Below are positions 16,440-28,824 of a DNA stretch of 64,000 bases, piece after piece. The notes beneath the pieces are model-generated. The model worked only from the letters and a program-made list of their open reading frames with translations. It made no database searches and was not told the DNA's origin. The position numbers were made by a program, and so were the translations under genes. Position 1 is the stretch's first letter. Every line of letters starts with the position of its first letter. The stretch is from NCBI RefSeq assembly GCF_030463535.1, contig NC_132891.1:9792949-9856948 (forward strand). Reading direction: 5' to 3'. This DNA comes from Salminus brasiliensis. Lineage: Eukaryota; Chordata; Actinopteri; Characiformes; Bryconidae.

Positions 16440-17860
16440 CTGACAGCAGATTGCCTCAGATAACTGTAATTACTCATACATTTATATACTCACTCACCAT
16501 TTACATACTCACTCACCATTAATTTTAAAAAACTTATTTGTGAGGTTATGTTTCGGTTATTTTTATGTTGTATTTTTTATTAAGAACTTTAACATTTGGA
16601 TGCAGTCCAAGTTTTCCAGTTAAACTTTTAAAAGAATATAAATTAGTTTGGTATGTGGGTAACAAAGCTTGTACGATTAAACATTTCCATGAACAAAAGT
16701 AACAGATTTTTTACTGGAGACGTCTCGGCATCTTCAGACAAACGGGGACCACGCTCATTCATTTGCTCTTGGAAGCCTAACCCGACAAATCCTCCATATA
16801 AACTTTGAGAACTTTCTAAATGAAGGCCATGCCAAGAAAATTGCCATAATTTTCGTGCTATGTCCTTTGAGCTGCTAAGCTCTGGGAAAATCAGCTTAGC
16901 AGATGTCCTAAAGTATAGGTTTTCTTGTCTCTGCGAGAGAATTAGACAAAAGTGGCTGAAGAAGCAGGGGGACAAGCTCCTTTCAGGCTTTCTAGGCCCC
17001 TCCTGCCTGCTCTCTTTCCACAAGACAATCTCCCTTCATCTCTCTTCATGCCTCTCCTCCACCTGCTCCTGCAACCCCCCACCCAGTCCTCTGCACTAAT
17101 TAAACACACTCACTTTCTGGACACAAGTCAAGGCTTGATTAGTCAATTTACCCCCCAGTATGATGAATAACTTCACCCCCACAGCACCCACGCCTATCAA
17201 CACTTGCCCCATCTGCAGTAAGTCTTGGCTTTGCAATGACATAATGCCATATTGCCAGACTCGTTAAATTTAATGATCCTAGAAAGTGCTAATGGCATTT
17301 TGAGAGTGGAGAGGGCAATCGATGACTCTAAATGCAAGCCCCCCTATCGCTCCACCACTCTCCAAAATATCCATGGTACTTGAGATGCCACCTGTGCCTT
17401 GCTCTGTGATCAGAATAAGGTCACCATGATGCTAAGAACAGCTAGCACTAGAAATTATGGCCTAGTCAGCAAGTCTTGCTTTGCCTTATTGCCAGGCCTG
17501 GAGCGCCCTTCCCCCGCCTGTTTCAGGCCTGCAGGAAGATTGACTAGGCATCTGTATGCAAATGGTGTGAGTGGTATAGGAAGTATACACATCAGAATGT
17601 GCAGGCACCCAGCTCACATCTGCTACAAAAGAGTGAGGTACTGTGAGCATCAACAGCTGACTCCCTGACGCTGTGAAAATTCCCATTCATGCTCCATAAT
17701 CACACCATCTGCAAATGTTTTCCATGGAATTCCAAAAAAAAATAGCGCACTTAACAACACAGTCTAGTTCTTTCATGGAGAACACTTTAGACCAGAGGTC
17801 TGCCCAAACATTTCTGTGGTTGGTCGAGGGATTGAAAGACGCAACAATATGCGAATGATG
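16440..17860. other. Intergenic, unique sequence, no gene seen
   Basis: There is little repeat content between about 16680 and 17700, and this part looks less degenerate than its surroundings. No reading frame shows a domain or a good pair of splice sites. It could hold conserved regulatory DNA, which only alignment to other fish would show. Confidence 0.45.
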
Positions 17861-17915
17861 AAAGGGGTCCTTCGACTAGTCCCAATAGCCCCCCTATTGG
17901 GACCCTTTACCCCCT

Positions 17916-17918
<3 letters not shown>

Positions 17919-17980
<62 letters not shown>
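17919..17980. repeat. (TA)n microsatellite next to a palindrome
   Basis: About 31 TA units. Just before it, CCCAATAG and CTATTGGG at about 17880-17902 form an inverted repeat around a C run. Confidence 0.95.
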
Positions 17981-17982
<2 letters not shown>

Positions 17983-18164
17983 CATTTATCACCATACAGC
18001 AGAACTTTAAAACCAGCCAAAGAACCATTTAAACATTCAAAAGATTCTTCAATTTGTTCTGTTTTTAATACACAGAACCACTATTTTCAGCTCCTTTCTT
18101 TAAAGGCAATTTATATATACTATATAGAACACATAAAAACACACCTGAGTGTATAAATATACAT

Positions 18165-18454
18165 GGAGCAGACGAACTGTGTTCTCTGGTATGATGGTGG
18201 TGCCCCATCCAGCACTTTTTGGAAGAGTTGAGGAGTTTAGGGGGGGATTAGGTGGGTGGTGACCATCCAACATCCAGACCTCACTAACACTCTTGTCACT
18301 GAAAGAAATCCAATCCTCCACATTTACTAGAAAGCCTTCTCTGGACAGGAGAAACAGTTACTCCAACAATATCAGGCTAAACTAATTTTAATACCCCTGT
18401 TTTCAGAAGAAAATGAATGAGCAGGTGTCCCAATACTTTTGCCTGTACAGTGTA
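18165..18454. mobile_element. MITE copy (family M1)
   Basis: It shows the blocks ACTGTGTTCTCTGG, GACCATCCAACATCCAG and AGACAGTTACTCC-like sequence, then ends GTGTCCCAATACTTTTGCC with a TACAGTGTA terminus. The left end is truncated. The sequence before it (about 18000-18090) resembles the ACACTCTTAAAA family. Confidence 0.8.
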
Positions 18455-18459
18455 GAACC

Positions 18460-19390
18460 CAAAAGGGGACTACTATGGTTAAGTACTATACAGACCCCTT
18501 TTTTGCTAAGAGTGTAGGCAGGATTTAAGTTAAAAAAAATATAAAAATACTTATAAAATACAACTTGAAGCGAAAAAAAAAGGTAAGTAATTTATACAGA
18601 AGAATACGAATGTTGAGTGAGGGGGGTGGGGTTAGGGTAACTTACCAGGCCAAATCAAATATCCCCATGGGCCAACACCCGGCAGCCCTGCTTTAGGCAA
18701 AACACAGTCTAAACCCTTGGAATTTGCATTTATAAGCAATGGTGTGCACAGTCTTATTTTGCAGAAAGAAATTTTGGCCTTTTCTTGCATCACATGAAAA
18801 AAAGTAGCTGCAATTGTTAAAATGACAAATGATGTCATTAATTGTGTAATAATTACATAATTACATTTGAACAGTACAGCAAACTCACGACTGTAACCAC
18901 AGGCCTATAAAGGGTTAAAGAGCCCTGGAAGGCCTGTCAATCAAAAAAAAAAAAAATTCTTTATACACTCTTGATGAATTATTGATGAATCATGTTTTAG
19001 GGCAACGTCACTCAATCTCCAAAGGAATCCGACTGCACACTGATTAATATACCGTGATTATATTTCCTGACCTCAGTGGACATCAGTGTGACTGAAGGGT
19101 CAAACCAGGCTTGCCAGCTTGATTCCATCCTGTCAGCATGTTATCTTCCTCCAGGTTCCGTTACAGCGGGCTATAGAGTGGTAGAGTCACGCTGGGACAG
19201 TCATGCTGGTCACTGCCTGACCCTTGACCCCAGGAGGTGTGTGGTACACAGAGTTCATGCCCCCCGTGACCTCCTACTTTTTGCTTGTGTAGGAGCAGGT
19301 GCTGGAGAAGAGATGACCCCTGAGGGAGATCAGGACAGTGTCACAGAGGGTCAGCTTCTATCTACCAGTTCCCCTATGGCACACGTGCCG
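18460..19390. other. Intergenic, no gene seen
   Basis: AT-rich sequence with an A run at about 18942-18956. A 117-codon open frame at 19076-19429 overlaps the start of a duplicated segment and has no recognisable domain. Confidence 0.55.
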
Positions 19391-19394
19391 CTTT

Positions 19395-20624
19395 CCCAAG
19401 AGACAGAGATTTCATTTGTCTGGGATTAGAAATATGGTGTGAACAGTGTGAACAATACTTTTGTCCAAATGTTTGTGGGTTCTTCTATATATATATATAC
19501 ACATACGTACATGTATTTGTCAGTGAAGTTGTTCAGTCCTACCAGCTCACCTGATTTACTTTAATGAAGGATTGATTAGATAAACTATGTGTTTGGATGG
19601 GAACTGAGATTCGTGTTTGGATGGGAGAAGAGCAGAACACAGTGTACTGTCTGTTGGTTTAGTTGTATTTATTCTAATGTTGACTCATTTGACCATTGCA
19701 ATTAAACACAGGCAGAGAAATAACTTTGAGTCTTCTAGGTTTCAGGTCTCAGACACCTCTTATTGAACAAATGTAAATTAGCTGTTCCCAAGAGACAGAG
19801 ATTTCATTTGTCTGGGATTAGAAATATGGTGTGAACAGTTTTATTTGACAGTGGGCTCACGGATGAATTGCAGTTTTATACATATATATGTGTGTATGTA
19901 ATTCCAGATCACATGAATTGTCCCTTCCAAATTCAAAGGCATTAAAAATTAGTTTATTCTGCTTATGTTGGAGAAAATGTCTCTGTAACTGTCCAGGGAA
20001 GGTTCTCTACTAGATTTTGGAGCACTGCTATTAGGATCTGATTGCATTCAGCAACAAGAGCATTACTGAGAGGATCTGACTGCGTCCACCTCATCCTCAA
20101 CTCCCAAACTCATCCCAGTGAATGATGGTGCTCCATCCAATACTTTTAGGATGAGGTGGGGTGGTGACCATTCAACATTCCGACCTCACTAACGCTCTGT
20201 TGCTGACAGTAGACAGTTACTCCAACAAAAACAGGATAAACTCTTTATTCATGCCCTTGATTCCAGAAGAAACTATGAATGACCAGAAGTCCCAATACTT
20301 TTGTCCAAATGTTTGTGGGTTCTTCTATATATATATACACATACGTACATATACGTACGTATTTGTCAGTGAAGTTCTACCAGCTCACCTGATTTACTTT
20401 AATGAAGGATTGATTAGATAAACTATGTGTTTGGATGGGAACTGAGATTCGTGTTTGGATGGGAGAAGAGCAGAACACAGTGTACTGTCTGTTGGTTTAG
20501 TTGTATTTATTCTAATGTTGACTCATTTGACCATTGCAATTAAACACAGGCAGAGAAATAACTTTGAGTCTTCTAGGTTTCAGGTCTCAGACACCTCTTA
20601 TTGAACAAATGTAAATTAGCTGTT
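19395..20624 (+). repeat. Local tandem duplication (C-D unit) with a 447-bp length difference
   Basis: Segment C (19395-19446) recurs at 19787-19838, and segment D (19454-19786) at 20293-20624, nearly identical. In copy 1 C and D are 7 bp apart; in copy 2 they are 454 bp apart, and the extra DNA includes a MITE. D begins with the MITE's end (AATACTTTTGTCC), so copy 1 probably lost the element by deletion. Confidence 0.9.
19955..20310. mobile_element. MITE (family M1), rearranged copy
   Basis: The left part (about 19990-20110) carries the family blocks in one orientation (GGAGCACTGCTATTAGGATCTG). From about 20115 the blocks run the other way (GGTGCTCCATCCAATACTTT, then AGACAGTTACTCCAACAAAA), ending CCCAATACTTTTGTCC. 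It is either a fold-back arrangement or two fragments joined. Confidence 0.65.
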
Positions 20625-21104
20625 CAGAATTTGCAACTGGCAGAATTATTGGTGTTACTATTAACACATTTGTTGATGTCATGTGTTACACAATAACAAC
20701 CACTAGAGCATGTGCTCTAGTAAATTCCTCTGATTTTCCTTAAGGATGTTTCAGGACAAAAGCATTCAGAGTGGTTTTATTTGGGGGATTATTGTAGAGA
20801 AACTTACAGATCTGTGTAAGTGGATGTGAAGAAGAAATTTCTTCTTAAGCACGGATGGTGAATAAGGCCCAATATGTTTTATTTACTATCCAAAACTGTC
20901 AGTGATCCTATATGTGTTTTTAATGTTTTCTACGTACTGTTGATTATGGTACAATAGTGGTAAATCTGGAACATCCTTCAGAGACGATTAAAGGAGTTTA
21001 GACTAAAACCTCATAAAACATTGTTTCGATCATCAGGCAACACATTTTTTAACTATTTCATGTAAAACCTTCTGCATTTAAGCTTTTAGAGGCATTAACC
21101 CATT

Positions 21105-21180
21105 AACACTCCAATGCTTATTACACACTAAGGTGTATTACTCAGTAACTACAAGGACGTCTGTACAAACTGGTGGGGCT
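21105..21180 (+). repeat. Interspersed repeat, copy 1 of a pair (with 24231-24360)
   Basis: TTAACACTCCAA, then TTACACACTAAG and ACTACAAGGACGTCTGTACA, then AACTGGTGGGGCTATTCT, occur at both places. The second copy has an AT-rich insertion. The family is unknown to me. Confidence 0.75.
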
Positions 21181-21284
21181 ATTCTCTGGTTATAGAGGTC
21201 CCGATGGCGGACCATGGGCTTTTTAAGGGGTTAACAGACATCTCTTTATATCACCACCAGTGTGACCATTCCTGATGTGACTTT

Positions 21285-21660
21285 TGTTATATGAACAAAA
21301 ATATCTAAATACTTTAGTCCACAACAATTTAGTGCCATTTGCCAGTCTGCCTTTACACACATTAGTGAATAAATGGGTGGTTCTAAAGAGCTCACTGAAG
21401 TCCAGCTAAGTACTGTAACAGGATGCCACCGTTGTAACAAGAAGTCAGTTGGTGAAATTGATTCCCTCAGATATTTCACCATCAACTGTGAGTGGTATTA
21501 CTGAAACGTCTCCAAAGCTCTGCTGACTCAACAAATTCAGAGTTCCAGACCTGCTGTTAGAGCTGCAAAGGAGGCCGACTTCATATTAATAGCACTGGAT
21601 TTAAAATGGGTTGTCATTAAAGATCCTGTATGTGTCCCAATACTTTTGTTGATATAGTGT
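21285..21660 (+). pseudogene. Tc1-type transposase remnant, internally deleted
   Basis: Sequence around 21373 reads MG-SKELTE, the start of a common fish Tc1/mariner-class transposase, then a segment equivalent to the helix-turn-helix part (ISPSTVSGI-like), and jumps directly to the SADSTN-like segment and the 3' end. The right terminus is GTGTCCCAATACTTTTGTTG followed by ATATAGTG. There are frameshifts and at least two internal deletions; not functional. Confidence 0.75.
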
Positions 21661-21852
21661 ATGTTCCCCAGAATGGAAAATGTCACACCACACCACTCTG
21701 GATGACTTTGTTAACATCTTTAATATTAAATTATGCAAAAGTATAGAAGTAAAGAGCTACCTTGGGCTTTGAAGAATGAGTTGTCCTATGATGGTGGTGC
21801 TTTCACAGTTCTGGAGCTTCATTATAAATAGAACGAGTCATTCTAGTCATTA

Positions 21853-21864
21853 CACACACAAATA

Positions 21865-21906
<42 letters not shown>
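21853..21906. repeat. (AC)n microsatellite
   Basis: About 22 AC units after a short imperfect stretch. Confidence 0.97.
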
Positions 21907-21908
<2 letters not shown>

Positions 21909-21909
21909 T

Positions 21910-23100
21910 CCACAAACAGCATTCCACAAACACAGATCCAAAATCACATTTGTTTTCTCAGTGGATAAGAGAGGTAGGGGCCCACAGTCACCTTCGTCTT
22001 GCTCTGCTTAGTCAGGGTAGGTCAGAGAGAGAGTCAGAGGTGAATGTAGGGGAGACCACCCGAGGTAGACTCATTAAGCACCCAATAAAAACCTTCTGTT
22101 AGGGTGGCCGGACTCTTAGAGATAGCCCAGCAACAACTCAGACAACAAAAAGAGCGGCTAAAGGAGATACCCACAAACAAAAGAACCCTCTAATTAGCAG
22201 AGCACTCCTCCTGTCACATGTGCTCCTGGAACTCAGAGAGAGGGATAAGGAAGAAAAAGGGGTAAAAAAAAAAGAAGATAAGAAGAGGAACTGCCTGGGG
22301 CACATAGACAGCAGGGCAACTGAATGACTCCAATGCCATAAAGACAACACAAAAGAACGTGGAAACGTATCAGCTCATCCGCTGCACTTAGATAAGGACA
22401 TCAGCAGCGTGGGGACAGTCAAGACATTCTCCAAAGCAGACTCCAGAACGAGAATAACAGGGAAATGCTAAGGCCGGCTTAGTTTGAAATGCACGCCTTG
22501 TGAATTACTGGAGAAAAGGTGACACTGAATTATGCATGAGGATGCAGCGTCATGACAGATATGAGGATACAACTGCACACAGCCGGAATATTTTCCTCAC
22601 TTTTACTAACTTTTCCCATCTATTACCCTTTTTCCAAGAGCTGTGGATGACATCTCATAACGCTGCAATGACACTAAGTCACATTCAGGATAGCTTGAAC
22701 TACTTTGTACATATAGAGTGTGGAATCTCTGACTAGTATGTGTATTATTTGGATTTTGTGACCGTACGGGTTAACATCTTAGCCTACCTTGCAGGCAGTG
22801 TTTGAAAACTAAATATTCTTCAGTTTCTGTGTTTATATAAGCCTAGGGAAGACGCTGCACTGCATGAGTTATTTCCTGTATTTTATCATGTTTAATTCAT
22901 GAAATGCCTGACAAAAAGTCATTGAGTAAAAGCAGGTAGGTTAGAGCCTTGAAAACACTACACTGTGGAGAACATGAGTCCCACATTGCTGAAGTTCTAA
23001 ACAATTGGTACATTTTTGATGACCAGTCATTGGTTTGCTTTTATAGACTGGTTTAGGTTATATTCTCTTCATTTATTTCAGTGGAAACTATTAGAAATAT
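21910..23100. other. Intergenic, no gene seen
   Basis: Mostly unique sequence; no domain or exon pattern recognised on either strand. 22040-22480 is purine-rich and moderately GC-richer than its surroundings. Confidence 0.5.
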
Positions 23101-23111
23101 AAATCTTTTAC

Positions 23112-23117
<6 letters not shown>

Positions 23118-23151
<34 letters not shown>
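23118..23151. repeat. (TA)n microsatellite
   Basis: About 17 TA units. Confidence 0.95.
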
Positions 23152-23155
<4 letters not shown>

Positions 23156-23279
23156 TATATAAATATATGAAAAGTAAATATTTACTCATTTTGTACTATT
23201 AGTATGGTAGCTTAGTTTGGACTTCATACAATCACCAAGCCTTCTTGCACACAGTTGCACATGGACATGCACATATTTG

Positions 23280-23460
23280 TATATTCTGCATTTATTGTAT
23301 TTATTGTCTTTGTACTTATTGTCTATGCACTCTGTCTTGTGTTTTGTCTATTGTCCTAATTGTCCTTGCACTATTGTATCCTACTTATTGATTGACTACT
23401 GTATTGTATCCTACTTATTCTGCACCGGAGACTTAGCGTAACAGTGTGTTGACAATAATG
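23280..23460 (+). repeat. Possible LINE 3' end fragment
   Basis: A T-rich run of TATTGTATTTATTGTCTTTG-like words with TTGCACTATTGTATCC resembles the untranslated tail of fish non-LTR elements. The identification is weak. Confidence 0.25.
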
Positions 23461-23599
23461 TTTTATTTTTATGTTTTATTTTGTTTAATGTTTTTTTCTG
23501 GACCAATAGAAATAATCCATATAATCTAAATTAAAAGAATTAAAATTTCTCCTCAATCAAAATTCCTCAATCTGCTGAATTAAAATGACTCTTCAAACC

Positions 23600-23800
23600 T
23601 TGCACTAACATTCAGCAAACATGGACTCCTCTAAGCAAGTAAGTCTAAAGGCCTGAAAATGAAAGTACCTGATGTCCACAAGGCAGAAGAAGGCTATCAG
23701 AAGATGTGGAATGTTATTAACAAATGGCAGTTCAGGGGAACTGTGGAGGTTAAGATGAGACCTGCTAGACCAAGAAAACTCTCTTGAACTGCTTGTATGT
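23600..23800 (+). pseudogene. Tc1-type transposase N-terminal remnant (second lineage)
   Basis: In one frame the sequence gives KAWK-like then KVPDVHKAEEGYQK, then KWQFRGTVEVKMRPARPRKL. This matches the first helix-turn-helix and the linker (GTVE-K-R-GRPRK) of a Tc1-class transposase abundant in fish. Indels and stops interrupt it and only the 5' quarter remains. Related fragments lie at 53285, 54290 and 61215. Confidence 0.7.
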
Positions 23801-24230
23801 TGGTATGAAAGGCAAATCATTTGTATGCAAATGTCAAACCATCTGTCAAATAGTTTAAGCTAAAAGAGGATAGCTTCTGCACCAGGACACAAACTCACGG
23901 GCCCTGGCCTAAATCACAGGGAGCTGATTGGTCAGGGAGGACATCAGACTGGATTATAAGATATTAAACTCTATAAAACAGTCATTTTAAGAAAAGTCTC
24001 TACTAAACTAAATCAATCAGTACATAATTTCTTATTATAGAAACTGCTACTAAAAAAGTTATTTTACTGAACACATTAATCAGCAGCTCATCTTATCTAA
24101 ACAGTGGGGCTGAATTATTTATATAAACATATAGATCAAATTCAGATTCTAATCTTAGGCATTTAAGTAGTAATAAATCTGGGTATGTCCTAACTTTTTC
24201 CTCACAAGTTAATTGCATTTCTATTAAGCC

Positions 24231-24360
24231 TTTAACACTCCAAAGCCTTTTACACACTAAGTATGTATATTATTTAGTATATGTAAGTATATTATGTATA
24301 TATAATTACATGTATTTCTCAACTACAAGGACGTCTGTACAAACTGGTGGGGCTATTCTT
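24231..24360 (+). repeat. Interspersed repeat, copy 2 of a pair (with 21105-21180)
   Basis: The same blocks as at 21105, with an AT-rich insertion of about 50 bp between the TTACACACTAAG and ACTACAAGGACGTCTGTACA blocks. Confidence 0.75.
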
Positions 24361-24369
24361 TGATAATAG

Positions 24370-25710
24370 CAGTTTGACAAAAAATACTTTCTGGCCCGGG
24401 GGAAAGATGATTTTGATGTTTACATTTTTTTAAACCATCATTACTGTGCATAAGCATTTGCCAAAAACATTGTGTTTCCCGTTTGGTTAGCTACAGAGGC
24501 TACGGCGTCTTTACTACTACAACTTTTGCAGACTACTACCTGAGTACATACATATGAAATCAAGTAAACACAATCCTTGCCTCTCATTTTATCAAAGAAG
24601 GCCACACTTATGGATGGTAGGTCAAAGTTCATTAGAACAAAACAAGCTATAAATAGTCTGATTGTCACCCTAAGGTTTTTAGGCCTATTGGAAATCTATA
24701 GCCTATGCTATAGAAAGAGCACCCACCCCCAACCCCATCCACACACACAACACGCACACACTCACATGAGTTGTGGCCTTAGTGTGGAAATCATGCAGGC
24801 TTGACATTTAGCTCCTAGCGGATGTGTCTTTACCCTTAAAGTCAAAGTTCACTAATGCCATGAAGTCATGTGTAACTCACACATCTGAACCAAACGAGAG
24901 ATCTCTGACTCCTTCTCATGCCTGATGCTAATGATGTTATCGATCCTTGCTTTAATAACAGCAATGTTTTTTGATAATTTTGTATTGTGGATAATTGTCA
25001 CAGAAATGTGAGGAATTTCATATCACAGTTAATAGATGGTACTTTTCTTCTCTCCAGGCCAAATGCCATATTCTTTCCAATTGATAATAAGAGCCCCAAT
25101 CAACACGACATCCAACACTTTCGGAACATACAGTATATTGTAGACTACACTATTTTGTATATGTATGATGAAAATTGTCCTCTGCGAATAATACATGCCC
25201 TCTGTATTCATCCTCCCTTTTTTTGTGTGTGTAGGTGGTTTATTTTGTGGTTCTGTTTGTTGAAGTTATATATAGTAATATTGCATAACACAGTGATCCA
25301 CTTTCAGTAGAGACAGTAACATTCTCCACACAGCACTCTTGTCCTTTTCTTATATGTCAGCTTATTCTATGACATTTTCTTCTACAAAAGACACACATGT
25401 GATGACCTGCACTTGAGAAATGAATAGTGTGTCTAAGAAGAAGGCTCTGAAGGATTGCTGAAGGCTAAAAGAGGCTATTATAAGAGTAGCTAGTTTTAAA
25501 ATAAACGAAAAAGAGTTTCATCTGTTAACATAAGATCACTACAGGTATTACAAACTACAGCCCAAAAGCCTTCAGTGCTCACCTTGAACCACAACCTTAC
25601 TCATCCTTTTTTTTTCTTTCTTCCGAGACAATCTTTGGAGTCAATATGATCGCTTCTCAGCATTCTGGCTAAGGACTAAGTCTAGTATCTGTTCTTGTGA
25701 GTTAAATATC
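24370..25710. other. Intergenic, no gene seen
   Basis: AT-rich sequence with short AC tracts near 24740-24765. A 107-codon open frame at 24987-25310 has no recognisable feature. Confidence 0.55.
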
Positions 25711-25714
25711 TGAT

Positions 25715-25960
25715 ACACAATATGGACAAAGGTTTCAGGACACCTACACATGATTACACTTACAGAAGCTTTCATGACATTCCATTCTAAGTCCAAAGGC
25801 ATCAATATGGAGTCTGTGCCCCCTCTGCAGCTCTAACAGCAGTTATTGAGTCAGCAGAGTAAAATAGATGTTTTGAACAGGAAGCCAGAAGAGGAGCCTG
25901 CTCTGCCAGCTCTATGCATCAATTTGGTGCTGCAGTACTTTCAGGTGGATGCATTTTAGT
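25715..25960 (-). pseudogene. Tc1-type element remnant (3' end, reversed)
   Basis: On the minus strand it contains CTCTGCTGACTCAATAACTG, equivalent to the SADSI segment of the transposase at 21285, and ends with GGTGTCCTGAAACCTTTGTCC followed by ATATTGTG, the element terminus. Only the last few hundred bases remain. Confidence 0.65.
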
Positions 25961-26570
25961 GGCACTGGTAGCTCTATAGTTAGAGCTCTGGGTTATTTTA
26001 AGAGGGTTGTGGGTTTTATATCTGGGTCCGCTAAGATGTCACTGTTGGGGTCTTGAGCCTCAGGCCCAAACAGGATGTCCACACCAGTCTGGACTAGGGT
26101 CAGAGTAATACAATTAGTAGTCAATCAGCTGCCGAAAAAAAAGTTCTCTTTAGCACTTCCACTATTTGTAGGAGACACTTTATTTACCAGTGAGGATGAA
26201 GCCCTCCTACCTTCCATGTGTTTAATGAAGAAGTAAAACAATGAATTAATGATAACCTTACACTGGGCACTTTCAATAGTTGCCTGGAGGCATAAGGGGA
26301 TAGCAGTACAGCTTAGTACTCACTCCAACAAGCCTTGCATCTTGGTTTTGGATCCCAGAACATGGTGGATCTTTGTGACATGACCAGGGGCCTGAATCAC
26401 AGATAGAGGAACACTGAGAATCAAGTTATTTATGTTGAAATGAATTAGCATTTGTCTAGGGCCAGCACAGTGTGACCATTAGAGCAGCACCACAAGTGCC
26501 TTTCCTAACCAAGTCAGTTCAGGGATTTGAACCCATAACCTTCTACTTGTTGGCTCACTTCTCTCAACCA
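25955..26570. mobile_element. Cluster of tRNA-like SINE fragments
   Basis: Three pieces show tRNA promoter-like boxes: GTAGCTCTATAGTTAGAGC with GTGGGTTTTATATC (25967-26025, +); TAGCAGTACAGCTTAGTACTC with GGTTTTGGATCCC (about 26299-26357, +); and, on the minus strand, GGTTATGGGTTCAAATCCC (about 26522-26542). The degenerate boxes and poor cloverleaf argue for SINE relics rather than tRNA genes. Confidence 0.45.
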
Positions 26571-26579
26571 CCCCATAAC

Positions 26580-28810
26580 TGTAGCACATTTCCAATAAAC
26601 AATACCTCTGGATACCTTAACTTGAAGCTGGGGTGCTGCCAGGGATTGTGGGCCGCATTAAAAGGGCCCCTGTCAGTCACAAGGCCTTATAATCGTCCTA
26701 ACTTTCCCCCAAAACAGCACCCCTAACTTTAGGACAGTGCTACATCCCAAAGTTTGACTAAATCACTTGAAACACTTCCAACTTTTAATGTATCTCCCAA
26801 CTTTCTGCTTCCTGCATTGCTTCAATGACTAGCTCTCACTGAGGCTGAGGATGTTGCCATTCATCACCCCCTGCTGGAGAGATACATGAACCACATATGC
26901 ATAAAAACACAAAGTCTAAACAAAAAGTGAGAGCAAGTGTCCAGGGTGTACAGGGTTCAGTAAGACGGGGGTGTTTCTATGCCACATTCCCAATTTCCTT
27001 TGCTAAACTGTGCAGTTCTTTTCAGCTTTCTGGATATTCTCCCATTGCATTCAGTTAGTTCATCCATTAGAAAAACACCAACAGAACTGGTACACCTTGG
27101 TACCAATGAAACAAAACGGCTTTCTCTACAACCGTGTAGAGTTTACCTTGTGCTGATTCTCTTTGCTTCTTTCTCTCTATCTGCACATGCCAAAATAATG
27201 GCTTTAGACTGACTTTCATCTCAACATGCGAGCAACGTAGCAGCAGTAGAGGGCAGCAACAGCCTGAGCATTGAGAAAGGAACACAGGACGTCATGAGTA
27301 CTGATTAATTACACTAATAATGCTGACTGTATTTAGGAAGGCCAAATTATGCAGACATTAAAAATGCTGTCAGTATTTATTTTAACCCGAGTCTCGCTTC
27401 CCTGGGCAACAGACCAAATTATGGCAATATTTGTTCCTCAGTTTTAGATGAACAGTTATTAGACCAGAGGCCAAGGATTTTTGATCCTTGAGAACATTCA
27501 TTCTCCAAACACCTGACAAATGATCTTTTCATTGGAACCAATTAATATAACAGGGCGATACACTTTGCTTTCTTCCTGTGAAGAAGAGAAACTGGGTTCA
27601 GTGTAACCAAGAGGAACATTTTATGGCTTAAATTGTGGCTTTTTGAAACTTTGATTTCTCAGAACACACTTACTCAATTACATTTCATTTAGAGATCAAC
27701 TTTGTTCCAGATCTCTCCTAAAATTGCTTTGGAGAAACAGCAGTAGAGAAAAATGAGACGTGAGATCTCTTGCAAGACTTTCAAGATATAAATATTTTTT
27801 TTCTTTTAGAAGAAACAGGAATTACTCAGTAAAGTAAAACAATGACAAAGCTGCAAAATTATTCAGAAGTTAAAGACTAAAGCTTTGTAATCCTAATTAA
27901 ACACATTCAATCAACACACATAACCATCCAATCAGACTGACCTTTTATTTCTTTAGCAGTTGCATCTTTTGCATTGTAAAAAATCTGAATATAAAATATG
28001 AAGTGAAATACAAGACTCAACTACAAGGACATACATAGCAGCCTACTTTGACCCTCCATACTGTATATTTTAAATTAAATATTGAATATTATTGTATCTT
28101 TTTTCTTTTCTTTTTTTGTAGGTCCATTTAATAGTAAACTGAAAGTAAATCTTCGTCACTATTTTGTTTTCTTTTTAAAGTAATAGGTTTTGTGAAGTCG
28201 CAGAAAACTGCCCTTTTACAGGCCCTGCACAATACAGGGTAACCAATCAATACAGAACTCATTTCCCGGTCTTATTCCTGTACCATAACAAGAACATTAC
28301 GTTAAAGAAAACATTGTCGTGATTGTTTTCTGTACATAAACCAGATGAGAAAAAGATACAGAACATGGCCCTTTTAGAAACTGAGTTGTTATGCATCATA
28401 CCCACTTCAAAAATATATGCAATTCACAATTTACAACAGAGCAACATGCCTGGCAACAATAACCATAATAAACCCACTGTGTATGTTTGCTACTCTAAGA
28501 GCACTCAAAAAGCCAGCCAGCACACATTTGGGAATATGTATAATCTAATATGATATATTTGCATAACTGGCTCTTACAAGAAAGCATTTTGAATATTTAA
28601 TAGTGTGAATATAGCTCAGTGCCTTTCAGATTCATGTGCCTACTTAACAGATATGTTCCAACATCTATTTTATAGCTTGGAAAAGCTTTCAGCAAATGAC
28701 ACAGTTAAAGACTAGTGGCGTATCAGGACTGCCCTCCGCATGAACCTGAAGAAACCCAGTCAGGTTGTGAAGTCCTTACTTACTGACGCCCTGGGGCTCA
28801 TGTATAGAAA
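26580..28810. other. Intergenic, no gene seen
   Basis: AT-rich unique sequence, no exon pattern. Short frames on both strands lack domains. Confidence 0.55.
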
Positions 28811-28824
28811 CATAACATTTTTGT

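Noticed and set aside
19076-19429. 117-codon plus-strand frame
   Set aside because: It runs into a duplicated noncoding segment and shows no domain.
25967-26040. A tRNA gene
   Set aside because: The B-box-like sequence is degenerate and no cloverleaf can be drawn; a SINE relic is more likely.
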